Below are positions 38,475-46,530 of a stretch of 64,000 bases of DNA, one piece after another (the first letter of the stretch is position 1; each line of letters opens with the position of its first letter). Source of the stretch: Tranquillimonas alkanivorans (GTDB lineage Bacteria; Pseudomonadota; Alphaproteobacteria; Rhodobacterales; Rhodobacteraceae); contig NZ_FOXA01000004.1 in assembly GCF_900115595.1 (NCBI RefSeq), positions 182,330 through 246,329 on the forward strand. Direction: 5' to 3'. A model generated the notes under the pieces. The model did no database searches. It had not been told where the DNA came from and saw nothing but the letters and a program-made list of their open reading frames with translations. The position numbers and the translations under genes are program-made.

Positions 38475-39095
38475 TTCCCGCGCTCCGTTTCGCGCTGCTT
38501 CACAAATGGCCCCGGATCAGCCGATTAGCGCGTCCGAAGGAACTCTGGTTTGCGCCATGTTCCCGCCACAAACAGTGAGCCCTGCGCACAACGCGAACAC
38601 ACTTCGACATCCCGGCGACCGGTGGATAGAACGCATCCGCCGTTTATCCATTTCCAATCAAGACATTGTTAAGGCGCCAATTTCCATGGGAACGGTGCCC
38701 GGATGCTTCGCACCCGCGAATCCGGGACTGGAGGTCGGATTCCCCGGCCGCTCCTGACCATTCGCATAGGATCGGGCGCGATCTTTCCCCGCAATGGCCC
38801 CTCGCGCGGCGTAAACCTGCCCCCTTCCCGCCACTTTTTCCTTCGTCTCGCCGTTCGGCCCCCGTAGGTTGCAGATGGCCGGAGCGATCCGGCCCGGCCA
38901 GCGGGGGCTTGGCCGACGGGCTTCGAACCGAACCTTCGAGAGGAGGCGGGGTCACACTCCGCCACGCGCATGGCCAGACCGGCGGCGACAGGCCGCGGGA
39001 TGAACCAATGCGGCCGAAAGAACCGGTCGCGCGTGAAGATCAGCGCCGGGCCGGGCGAGCCAACGCATCGGGCCTTGGGGAACGGGAGACGGTAA
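38475..39095. other. Long spacer and probable structured leader before the Hint gene
   Basis: This 621-bp region separates modC from the RTX/Hint gene on the same strand. It contains a second copy of the 11-mer CCGTTTATCCA (38640-38650) seen before modA, a compound hairpin (38698-38726), GATCG-GGCG-CGATC (38770-38783) and a small stem around 38945-38963. Open frames here (for example 83 codons from 38506) look spurious. It probably holds the promoter and a long 5' leader. GGGAGACGG precedes the 39096 start. Confidence 0.45.
38698..38726 (+). repeat. Compound hairpin in the Hint gene leader
   Basis: CCCGGAT (38698-38704) pairs with ATCCGGG (38720-38726), and inside it TCGC (38708-38711) pairs with GCGA (38716-38719) around ACCC. 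The result is an 11-bp stem with a three-base bulge. No T-run follows, so it is a structured leader element rather than a simple terminator. Confidence 0.4.
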
Positions 39096-41303
39096 ATGTC
39101 GAACTACTTGCTGGACTGGTCGAAGGCCGGGCTGGAGGGCACCTTCGGTGTCGACGGACCCAACGGAACCCTCGACGTGCGCGTCGGCACGGGCTGGCAC
39201 GACAGCGGCGATCTGCGCATCGAAGAGAAATACGGCGAGAAGCTGATCGTCTCGGACCCCGACGACGGCAAGTCGACGACCTGCATCTCGTTCGACGAGC
39301 CGGTCGAGGGCGTGTCGTTCAAGCTTTACGACGTGGACGAGGGCCAGACCTGGGACGACAAGGTGACGGTGATCGCCCGCGACGCGGACGGCAACGTGCT
39401 GGACGTCACGTTCTCGGACCTGAACGGCCAGAAGGTCTATGGAAACACGCTCAAGGGCGAAGGCGACCTTCAGGGCGGCGAGCATCCCGTGAGCGTGACC
39501 GTGAGCGGCGAGGTCGCGACGCTCGAGATCGTGCACGAGGACAAGGGCGATTGCGGCGACGGCTCGGGCAAGGTCGGCATCGGTGACATCTCGTTCGACT
39601 ACGGCCCCGCGCTCGACGGATACGTCGAGGGCACGAACGGCGACGACGTCATCGACATCGACTATACGGGTGACCCCGAGGGCGACCGCATCGACCACGG
39701 CGACGCGATCCTGCCGGGCGAGACGGGCGACGATGACATCGTGTTGGCGGGTGGCGGAGACGACGAGATTCGGTCCGGCGACGGCAACGACGAGATCTAC
39801 GGCGGCGGCGGCGACGACACCCTTCATGGGGGCACGGGCGACGACGTCATCTACGGCGACAGGACCGGTCCCGGCGCAGGCGAACGCGTGACGCTGGACT
39901 TCGAGGGCTTTCACTCGGGCGAAATCGTCGGCAACCAGTACGCGTCGATGGGCGTAACCATCTCGTCGGGCGACGGGCACCACCCGGCCATGATCTTCGA
40001 CTCCGAGCATCCCACTGGCGGTGACCGTGACCTCGGGACCGGCGACCTCGGCAACGTGCTGATCGTGTCCGAGGACGGGGACTCGAGCGACCCGGACGAC
40101 AACGCCCACGGGGGCGAGCTGCGCTTCGACTTCGACAGCCCGTCCTCCGTGCACGAACTGACACTGCTCGACATCGAGGAGTCGGGCGGCGAGATCCGCC
40201 TCTACGACGGTGACGGAGAACTGATCCGCGAGGTCGCGATTCCGCGCGACTGCGACGGCGGCCGGCAGACGCTGTCGATCGACACCCACGGCGTCTCGCG
40301 GATGGTGGTCGAACTCGCCGGCAGCGGCGCCATCGACAACGTTTCGTTCACCCCGTCGGGAGACGAGGGCGGCGACAACGACGACCATCTCTACGGCGAC
40401 GAGGGCCACGACACGATCTACGGCGGCGGCGGCGACGACTTGATCGTCGGTGGCGCGGACGGCGACACCCTGTACGGCGGGGACGATTCCGACCATTTCA
40501 TCGTCGACGATCACGGTCACGGCATCGGCGACTACGTCGATGGTGGATCGGGCGGCAACGATGACGACCGGCTCGATCTTACGGGTTCGGGCACCTTCCG
40601 CATCGTGGACAGGACGACCGACAGCGACGGCAACGGCTACGACGGAACGGTCGAGTGGCTGGACGACGACGGCGACGTGACCGGCCGGCTCGAGTTCGAC
40701 AACATCGAGGAGATCATCGTCTGCTTCACCCCGGGCACGGCCATCGCCACGCCCATGGGCGAGCGTGCGGTGGAAGAGCTTGCGCCAGGTGACCGGGTGC
40801 TGACCCGCGACAACGGCATTCAGGAGATCGCGTGGACCGGCAACAAGCGGCTGGACCGGCTGGACCTGAGCGCCGCGCCGCACCTGCAGCCGGTGCTGAT
40901 CCGCAAGGGCGCGCTCGGCCAGGGGCTGCCAGAGCGCGACATGATGGTGAGCCCGAACCACCGGGTCCTGGTGTCGAGCGACCGCGCCGCGCTGTTCTTC
41001 GAAGAGCGCGAGGTGCTCGTCGCCGCGAAGCACCTGGTCGGGCAGGCGGGGATCGAGCGGACGCTGCCCGAGCGGGTCAGCTACATCCACTTCATGTTCG
41101 AGCGGCACGAGGTCGTGCTGTCCGACGGCGCCTGGACCGAAAGCTTCCAGCCGGGCGACTACACCATGCAGGGGCTCGAGACTTCGCAGCGGCGCGAGAT
41201 CCTCGACCTTTTCCCCGAGCTGGAAAGCGTGAAGGGCATGGCAGACTACGCCGCCGCGCGCCGGACGCTGAAGCGGCACGAGGCCCGGCTTCTGGCCTGC
41301 TGA
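39096..41303 (+). CDS. RTX-repeat protein with C-terminal Hint domain
   Basis: A 735-residue very acidic protein. Residues 1-170 are a beta-rich domain without known name. Calcium-binding RTX nonapeptides (GGGGDDTLHGGTGDD type) occur at about 185-260 and again at 425-470. Between them is a beta-sandwich-like stretch (265-420). The Hint_2 autoprocessing domain begins at Cys543 in CFTPGTAIATPMGERAVEEL and runs to about 685. There is no N-terminal signal, which fits type I secretion of RTX proteins. Hint domains cut or splice at their first Cys, so the N-terminal part may be released or linked to a target. A strong terminator follows. The domain call is firm; the target is unknown. Confidence 0.87.
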   Translation: MSNYLLDWSKAGLEGTFGVDGPNGTLDVRVGTGWHDSGDLRIEEKYGEKLIVSDPDDGKSTTCISFDEPVEGVSFKLYDVDEGQTWDDKVTVIARDADGNVLDVTFSDLNGQKVYGNTLKGEGDLQGGEHPVSVTVSGEVATLEIVHEDKGDCGDGSGKVGIGDISFDYGPALDGYVEGTNGDDVIDIDYTGDPEGDRIDHGDAILPGETGDDDIVLAGGGDDEIRSGDGNDEIYGGGGDDTLHGGTGDDVIYGDRTGPGAGERVTLDFEGFHSGEIVGNQYASMGVTISSGDGHHPAMIFDSEHPTGGDRDLGTGDLGNVLIVSEDGDSSDPDDNAHGGELRFDFDSPSSVHELTLLDIEESGGEIRLYDGDGELIREVAIPRDCDGGRQTLSIDTHGVSRMVVELAGSGAIDNVSFTPSGDEGGDNDDHLYGDEGHDTIYGGGGDDLIVGGADGDTLYGGDDSDHFIVDDHGHGIGDYVDGGSGGNDDDRLDLTGSGTFRIVDRTTDSDGNGYDGTVEWLDDDGDVTGRLEFDNIEEIIVCFTPGTAIATPMGERAVEELAPGDRVLTRDNGIQEIAWTGNKRLDRLDLSAAPHLQPVLIRKGALGQGLPERDMMVSPNHRVLVSSDRAALFFEEREVLVAAKHLVGQAGIERTLPERVSYIHFMFERHEVVLSDGAWTESFQPGDYTMQGLETSQRREILDLFPELESVKGMADYAAARRTLKRHEARLLAC

Positions 41304-41343
41304 ACGCGTGCGAGTGAGGGGGGCTAACGGCGCCCCCACGTAG

Positions 41344-41382
41344 CGAAGGGCGGATCGCGGCGCGGTCCGCCCTTCGTCTTTT
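41344..41382 (+). terminator. Intrinsic terminator of the RTX/Hint gene
   Basis: CGAAGGGCGGA (41344-41354) pairs perfectly with TCCGCCCTTCG (41366-41376) and is followed by TCTTTT. A second smaller stem, GGGGGC/GCCCCC (41319-41337), lies just before it. The tail ends on the stop codon of the convergent nucleotidyltransferase gene. Confidence 0.9.
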
Positions 41383-41972
41383 CAGCGCCGTGCGGCGCGC
41401 CACGCGTCCCATGCCTCGGGCGTGTCCAGATCCGTCAGCGCGTGCCGGGCGGGCAGGTGCAGCGGGCGTGCGCCGTGTTCTCGGATGATCTCCCGGGCCC
41501 CGCTGTCGCCGGAAAGCCCAGCGAGGTCCGCTAGCAGGTGGCGCGGGAACAGCACGGGGTGGCCCGGCGTCCCGTCCTCGGCCGCGCCGCGCAGGATCGT
41601 GCGGCCGTCGAAGGCCTCGATGAGCGCGGCCATGTCCTCGGCGGTGATCTCGGGCATGTCGGCCAGCACCACCAGCAGCCCGCGTGGCGCGCCCGCGGCC
41701 CGTGCTCCGGCAGAGAGCGAGCGGGCCATGCCCTCGGCGGCGTCCGGCACCTCCACCACCGCGACCGGTAGCCCGGCGAGCGCGGCGCGGCGTCCGGGCG
41801 CGCGGGGCGGCAGCGTTGCGATCACGGGGGCGCCCGTGGCGACGGCGGCCTCGGCCTGACGGCGCAGAAGGGGGCGGCCGTCCACCTCCTCCAGCAGCTT
41901 GTCGCGCCCCCGCATGCGCGACGAGGCCCCGGCGGCCAGAAGCAGGATGGTGACGCCGGGGCCTGCGCTCAT
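41382..41972 (-). CDS. MobA/MocA-like nucleotidyltransferase
   Basis: A 196-residue enzyme of the MobA-like NTP transferase fold. LLLAAGASSRMRGRDKLLEE (10-29) is the nucleotide-binding signature of molybdenum-cofactor cytidylyl/guanylyltransferases. LVVLADMPEIT near 100 holds the metal-binding Asp, and GTPGHPVLFPRHLL near 138 is the MocA-type GHP loop. It probably adds CMP (MocA) or GMP (MobA) to molybdopterin for xanthine-dehydrogenase- or DMSO-reductase-type enzymes. Its ATG overlaps the livM stop (ATGA), so oddly it is coupled to an amino acid transporter. modABC lies 3 kb away. Confidence 0.85.
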   Translation of the reverse strand: MSAGPGVTILLLAAGASSRMRGRDKLLEEVDGRPLLRRQAEAAVATGAPVIATLPPRAPGRRAALAGLPVAVVEVPDAAEGMARSLSAGARAAGAPRGLLVVLADMPEITAEDMAALIEAFDGRTILRGAAEDGTPGHPVLFPRHLLADLAGLSGDSGAREIIREHGARPLHLPARHALTDLDTPEAWDAWRAARR

Positions 41973-43273
41973 CTTTCGGGGATCAGCCCGCGCGGCGAGA
42001 AGCGCAGCACGATCAGCAAGATCAGCCCCATCGTCAGCAACCGCATGTGCGCCGCGCTGCCCACCAGGTGCGCCTTGAGCGCCGAGCCGTCGGCCAAACC
42101 GGCGGTGACGGTGTCCATCAGCCAGCGGCCCACCGGTTCGACCTGCACCCACAGGAACCAGATCAGGAAGCCGCCCAGGACGGCGCCGAAGTTGTTGCCG
42201 GATCCGCCGACGATGACCATGACCCAGACGAGGAAGGTGAAGCGCAGCGGCTGGTAGCTGCCGGGCGTGAGCTGGCCGTCGAGCGTGGTCATCATCGCAC
42301 CCGCCAGCCCGCAGACGGCCGAGCCGATGATGAAGATCTGCAAGTGGCGCTTGGTGACGTTCTTGCCCATCGCCTCGGCCGCGGTTTCGTTGTCGCGGAT
42401 GGCGCGCATCATGCGGCCCCAAGGCGAGCTCAGCGCCGCCTGAGCGAGCCACAGAAGCACCAGCAGCACGACGAGGAACAGGCCGGCGTAGGCCAGCTTG
42501 ACCGTGATCGACGAGGCGATCACCGGGTCATAGCCCCAGGTCGTCATCCAGTTGATGAAGTTCTCGTTCTGCTGGAGGTCGATCTCGTACGGGACGGGCC
42601 GGGGCAGGCCGATCACGTTCTTCACGCCCCGGCTCAGCCAGTCCTCGTTCTTCAGAACGGCGATGATGATCTCGGCAATGCCCAGTGTCGCGATGGCCAG
42701 GTAGTCCGAGCGCAGCCCCAGCGCCGTCTTTCCGACGATCCACGCGGCCCCGGCGGCGAGAAGTCCGCCGATGGGCCACGAGATCAGGATCGGCAGGCCG
42801 AGACCGCCGAGATAGCCGGTGGACGCGGGGTTCACACGCTCGATCGCCTCGACCGCCGGATCGAACAGACCGCGATAGACGAAGAAGCCCACGACGAGGA
42901 TGGCGAGCATGCCCAGCGTGCGCACCGCGCCCCTGGGCAGCCGCTTCCAGGCGAAAACGGCGGCCACGATTGTGGCCGCGCCCGCAACCAGCGCGAAGAT
43001 CAGGCGCAGGCCGCCCGCCGCCCAGGCCTCGTTCACCGGGGGCATCGACACGATGACCGCGCCCAGCCCGCCGAGGGCAACGAAACCCATGACGCCGATA
43101 TTGAAGAGCCCCGCATACCCCCACTGCATGTTCACGCCGAGCGCCATGACGGCCGAGATCAGGCCCATGTTGATGATGCCGAGCGCGACGTTCCAGCTTT
43201 GCATGAAGCCGGTCAGCAGGATCAGGCCGAAGACGACGGCGAACAGGCCGATGTTTTTGGCAGAGATGCTCAT
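41969..43273 (-). CDS. livM: Branched-chain amino acid ABC permease LivM
   Basis: A 434-residue inner-membrane permease with about ten helices. NMQWGYAGLFNIGVMGFVALG near 49-69 is the usual opening, and SDYLAIATLGIAEII and NETAAEAMGKNVTKRHLQIF lie in the conserved core, the latter being the coupling loop. It is longer than E. coli LivM because of an extra hydrophobic region around 95-150. It pairs with LivH, sharing a 4-bp overlap with that gene upstream and with the MobA-like gene downstream. Confidence 0.93.
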   Translation of the reverse strand: MSISAKNIGLFAVVFGLILLTGFMQSWNVALGIINMGLISAVMALGVNMQWGYAGLFNIGVMGFVALGGLGAVIVSMPPVNEAWAAGGLRLIFALVAGAATIVAAVFAWKRLPRGAVRTLGMLAILVVGFFVYRGLFDPAVEAIERVNPASTGYLGGLGLPILISWPIGGLLAAGAAWIVGKTALGLRSDYLAIATLGIAEIIIAVLKNEDWLSRGVKNVIGLPRPVPYEIDLQQNENFINWMTTWGYDPVIASSITVKLAYAGLFLVVLLVLLWLAQAALSSPWGRMMRAIRDNETAAEAMGKNVTKRHLQIFIIGSAVCGLAGAMMTTLDGQLTPGSYQPLRFTFLVWVMVIVGGSGNNFGAVLGGFLIWFLWVQVEPVGRWLMDTVTAGLADGSALKAHLVGSAAHMRLLTMGLILLIVLRFSPRGLIPER

Positions 43274-44280
43274 ACCGCTTTCCCCCGGAAAAGGCCCGTG
43301 GGCCGGAACAGCAGGACGATGACCAGGATGGCGAAGGACACCGCGAACTTGTAGTCGGTCGAAAGAAGCTGCGCGAGGCTGTCGATCTCGAGGTTTTCGG
43401 GCAGGACGTAGTTCGCGACCTTCTTGAAGGCGTAGGTCACTGTCACCTCGGAATAGGCGATGACGAAGCCGCCGACGATGGCGCCGAGCGGTGAGCCGAG
43501 TCCGCCCACGATGGCGGCCGCGAAGACCGGCAGCAGAAGCTGGAAGTATGTGAACGGGTGGAACGACTTGTCGAGCCCGTAGAGCACGCCGGCCACGGTC
43601 GCGAGCGCCGCCACGATGATCCAGGTGATCTTCACCACGCGGTCCGGGTTGATGCCCGACAGCAGCGCCAGATCCTCGTTGTCCGAGAACGCCCGCATCG
43701 ACTTGCCGGTGCGGGTGTGGTTGAGGAACCAGAACAGGATCGCCACCACGATCACCGCCGTCACGATCGTGATGCCCTGGCTGGTCTTGAACGCCAGCGG
43801 CTCGGACAGGCCGGTCATGTCGCGGAACTGGCGGGCGTTGATAATGAAGCGCGCGCCATCTCCGAAGCTCTGGTCGTCGGGGCCGATGATGAAGCGGACG
43901 AGCCCGTTATAGATGAACATTACGCCCATCGATACGATCACCAGGATCACGGGCGTGACCCGTTGCCTGCGGTAGAAGCGGTAGACCACCTTGTCGGTGG
44001 CCAGCAGCAGGGCCGCCGCCGCCACGATGCCGACGGGCAGGGCGAGCAGCGCAGTGGGCAGCGGCCCGAAGCTGATGCCCGCGCCCTGCAGCACCCAGGT
44101 GACGAGGATCGTCGCCATCGCGCCGAACGCCATCGTGTCGCCGTGGGCGAAGTTCGAGAAGCGCAGGATGCCGTAGATCAGCGTCACCCCGAGCGCGCCG
44201 AGCGCGAGCTGCGCGCCGTAGGCGGTGGCCGGGATGACCACGAAGTTCAGAAGCGCGACGAGCGCGTTCACAAGGTCCAT
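43270..44280 (-). CDS. livH: Branched-chain amino acid ABC permease LivH
   Basis: A 336-residue inner-membrane permease. Typical LivH motifs are GALGVTLIYGILRFSNFAHG near 28-47, MRAFSDNEDLALLSGINPD (the loop contacting the ATPase, about 198-216) and AAIVGGLGSPLGAIVGG near 258. ATG at 44280 opens MDLVNALVALLNF; the longer frame to 44373 is rejected. It overlaps livM by 4 bp and lies 43 bp downstream of a small unknown gene. Confidence 0.94.
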   Translation of the reverse strand: MDLVNALVALLNFVVIPATAYGAQLALGALGVTLIYGILRFSNFAHGDTMAFGAMATILVTWVLQGAGISFGPLPTALLALPVGIVAAAALLLATDKVVYRFYRRQRVTPVILVIVSMGVMFIYNGLVRFIIGPDDQSFGDGARFIINARQFRDMTGLSEPLAFKTSQGITIVTAVIVVAILFWFLNHTRTGKSMRAFSDNEDLALLSGINPDRVVKITWIIVAALATVAGVLYGLDKSFHPFTYFQLLLPVFAAAIVGGLGSPLGAIVGGFVIAYSEVTVTYAFKKVANYVLPENLEIDSLAQLLSTDYKFAVSFAILVIVLLFRPTGLFRGKAV

Positions 44281-44323
44281 CGGAAGTCCTCGGGTTGGGC
44301 GGCAGGGGCTTAAGCCCCCGCGT

Positions 44324-44725
44324 TCACGACGTCCAGCGCCGCAGGTATGGCTCGAAATGGCGGCAGCGGCCACGGCGAAGTTCGTCGTCCTCGCCCTCGG
44401 GGGTGACGGTTTTCAGCACCGCGCCCCCGTCGGCGCGCACCGCGACGGCGATGCGGTCGCCCTCGTCCCGCTTGCCACGGATCATGACCTTGAAGCTGCC
44501 GGCGGGGTCGGACGGCCCGGCGGCGGCGTCAAACTCGCCCACGTCGCTGGTGACGAGCTGCACCTGGAAGCGGCCCGCCCGGTCGAACAGGCTGGGATTG
44601 TGCCGCACCTCGACGCTGATCGGAAGGCTTCGCGCCTCGGCGTCGGGGAAAGTGCAGGCCAGCGGGGCCGCCTTCGGGCTGAGGGAATCGATGACGGCCG
44701 AGAAGAGAAGGGCGCTGAGGGACAT
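44324..44725 (-). CDS. Conserved small protein inside the liv operon
   Basis: A 133-residue protein between livF and livH, 3 bp after the livF stop region. Hydrophobic at residues 1-14, then a beta-rich region with PAGSFKVMIRGKRDEGDRIAVAVRADG and a Cys-containing tail (RGRCRHFEPY). A weak N-terminal signal or membrane-associated start is possible. I do not recognise a family. Its tight position implies co-expression with the transporter, perhaps as an accessory factor. Confidence 0.65.
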   Translation of the reverse strand: MSLSALLFSAVIDSLSPKAAPLACTFPDAEARSLPISVEVRHNPSLFDRAGRFQVQLVTSDVGEFDAAAGPSDPAGSFKVMIRGKRDEGDRIAVAVRADGGAVLKTVTPEGEDDELRRGRCRHFEPYLRRWTS

Positions 44726-44728
44726 GCT

Positions 44729-45484
44729 CTAACCTCCGAGGAATGTCCGGCGCACCTCGGGATCCGCCAGGAGGGCGCGGCCGGTGTTTGTATATGCATT
44801 GGCTCCCTGGACGAGGACGTATCCCTTGTCCGCGATCTCCAGGGCCTGGCGGGCGTTCTGCTCGACCATCAGAATCGAGATGCCGGTACGGGCGACCTCG
44901 ATGATCCGGTCGAAAAGTTCATCCATGACGATGGGCGATACGCCCGCCGTCGGCTCGTCGAGCATCAGAACCTTGGGCTGAGTCATCAGCGCGCGTCCCA
45001 CGGCGACCTGCTGGCGCTGGCCGCCCGAAAGCTCGCCCGCCGCCTGCCGCCGCTTGTCGCGCAGGATCGGGAACAGGTCATAGATCTGCTCCATCGTGCC
45101 GCGGATGTCGTCGCGGCGCAGGAAGGCGCCCATCTCGAGGTTCTCCTCGACCGTCATCGAGGTGAAGATGTTCGAGGTCTGCGGCACGAAGGCCATGCCC
45201 TTGGCCACTCGGTCCTGCGGGCTGAGCGTGGTGATGTCCTCGCCGTCCAGCCGCACCGCGCCCGAGCGCAGGTTGAGCATGCCGAAGACCGCCTTCATCG
45301 CCGTCGACTTGCCCGCGCCATTGGGGCCGACGATCACGGCGATCTCGCCCTTTTCTACGGCGACGGTGCAGTCATGCAGGATGTCGGCCGCGCCGTAGCC
45401 GCCGGTCATCCGGTCGCCGATCAGGAAGGGCGCGGTGCCCGCGGGCGTGACCGGATGTTGTTCTTGCGTTGCCTCGGGAACCAA
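44729..45484 (-). CDS. livF: Branched-chain amino acid ABC ATPase LivF
   Basis: A 251-residue ABC ATPase with an N-terminal extension of about 20 residues. Walker A GPNGAGKST near 53, the Q-loop PQTSNIF, the signature ELSGGQRQQVAVGRAL, Walker B VLMLDEPTAGVSP and the LivF-type EQNARQAL switch are present. The start is TTG at 45484 with an AGGGCAGG site; it gives the N-terminal length usual in the group. A 129-bp gap separates it from livG, so it may have some independent expression. Confidence 0.92.
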   Translation of the reverse strand: MVPEATQEQHPVTPAGTAPFLIGDRMTGGYGAADILHDCTVAVEKGEIAVIVGPNGAGKSTAMKAVFGMLNLRSGAVRLDGEDITTLSPQDRVAKGMAFVPQTSNIFTSMTVEENLEMGAFLRRDDIRGTMEQIYDLFPILRDKRRQAAGELSGGQRQQVAVGRALMTQPKVLMLDEPTAGVSPIVMDELFDRIIEVARTGISILMVEQNARQALEIADKGYVLVQGANAYTNTGRALLADPEVRRTFLGG

Positions 45485-45613
45485 ACCTGCCCTCGCTCGT
45501 TCTTCTTGGTGTTGAGGCTAACTCCGCGCCGCAGCGTGGACCAATAGCCCATTTAGTTGTCGTGGAGTGATGTCACACAAGCGTTACCGTCCGGTCACGC
45601 TCGTGCCGACGTT

Positions 45614-46402
45614 TCAGGCGGTCGCGTCCGCGCCTGGTTTGTTCTTGAGCCCGGTGCCGAGATAGGCCTCGATCACCTGCTCGTTCTCCATGATGTGGTC
45701 GGCCGACCCCTGCGCCAGCACCTTACCCTCGGCCATGACGATCACCGGGTCGCAGAGACGCGCGATGAAGTCCATGTCATGCTCGATCAGGCAGAAGGTG
45801 TAGCCACGCTCCTTGTTCAGCCGCACGATGGCGTCGCCGATCGTGTTCAGAAGCGTCCGGTTCACGCCAGCGCCGACCTCGTCCAGGAACACCACCTTGG
45901 CGTCCACCATCATGGTGCGCCCGAGTTCGAGCAGCTTTTTCTGACCGCCCGACAGGTTGCCCGCCTTTTCATCCTTGAGGTGATCGATGGTGAGGAATTC
46001 CAGCACCTCGTCGGCCTTCTTCAGGAGCGCGCGCTCTTCCTCGGCGATGCGGCGGCGGTGGAACCAGGTGTTCCACAATGTCTCGCCGGTCTGGCCGGAG
46101 GGAACCATCATCAGATTCTCGCGCACGGTCATCGAGCTGAACTCGTGGGCGATCTGGAACGTGCGCAGCAGACCCTTGTGAAACAGCTCGTGCGGGGGCA
46201 GGCCGGTAATGTCCTCGCCATCCATCGTCACGGTGCCGCTGGTGGGCTTCAAGACGCCCGCTATCACGTTGAAAAGCGTGGACTTTCCAGCTCCGTTAGG
46301 CCCAATGAGACCTGTGATGGAACCATCCCTGATTTCCAGTGTTGCACCATCGACGGCGCGGAAACCGCCGAAATGCTTGTGGACGTCTCTGACGGCGATC
46401 AT
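45614..46402 (-). CDS. livG: Branched-chain amino acid ABC ATPase LivG
   Basis: A 262-residue ABC ATPase. Walker A GPNGAGKSTLFNVIAG near 33-48, a helical insert with LWNTWFHRRRIAEEERALL typical of LivG, the signature NLSGGQKKLLELGRTMM, and Walker B VFLDEVGAGVN. Note Glu-Val in place of the common Glu-Pro in Walker B, which is seen in this family. The start at 46402 was preferred over 46408 on spacing. It follows livK across a large palindrome. Confidence 0.92.
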   Translation of the reverse strand: MIAVRDVHKHFGGFRAVDGATLEIRDGSITGLIGPNGAGKSTLFNVIAGVLKPTSGTVTMDGEDITGLPPHELFHKGLLRTFQIAHEFSSMTVRENLMMVPSGQTGETLWNTWFHRRRIAEEERALLKKADEVLEFLTIDHLKDEKAGNLSGGQKKLLELGRTMMVDAKVVFLDEVGAGVNRTLLNTIGDAIVRLNKERGYTFCLIEHDMDFIARLCDPVIVMAEGKVLAQGSADHIMENEQVIEAYLGTGLKNKPGADATA

Positions 46403-46482
46403 CCCCATCCCCCCGCAGGCAGACCGGCACCCGTATGCGTCCCCGTCGGGGCTCGTCACAGGCGGTTCCACCGTTTCTTGCG

Positions 46483-46512
46483 GACAGCCCGGTGCCATGG
46501 CACCGGGCTGTC
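46483..46512 (-). repeat. 30-bp perfect palindrome between livK and livG
   Basis: The 30 bases starting GACAGCCCGGTGCCA and ending TGGCACCGGGCTGTC are exact self-complements, lying 18 bp past the livK stop. On the livK strand no T-run follows, so it should act as a 3' stabiliser or partial terminator. This allows more binding protein than membrane parts to be made from one promoter. Confidence 0.75.
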
Positions 46513-46530
46513 TCGTTTCGACCTAGTGGC

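Noticed and set aside
38506..38757. 83-codon open frame after modC
   Set aside because: No ribosome site, unusual composition and it crosses the compound hairpin; probably noncoding.
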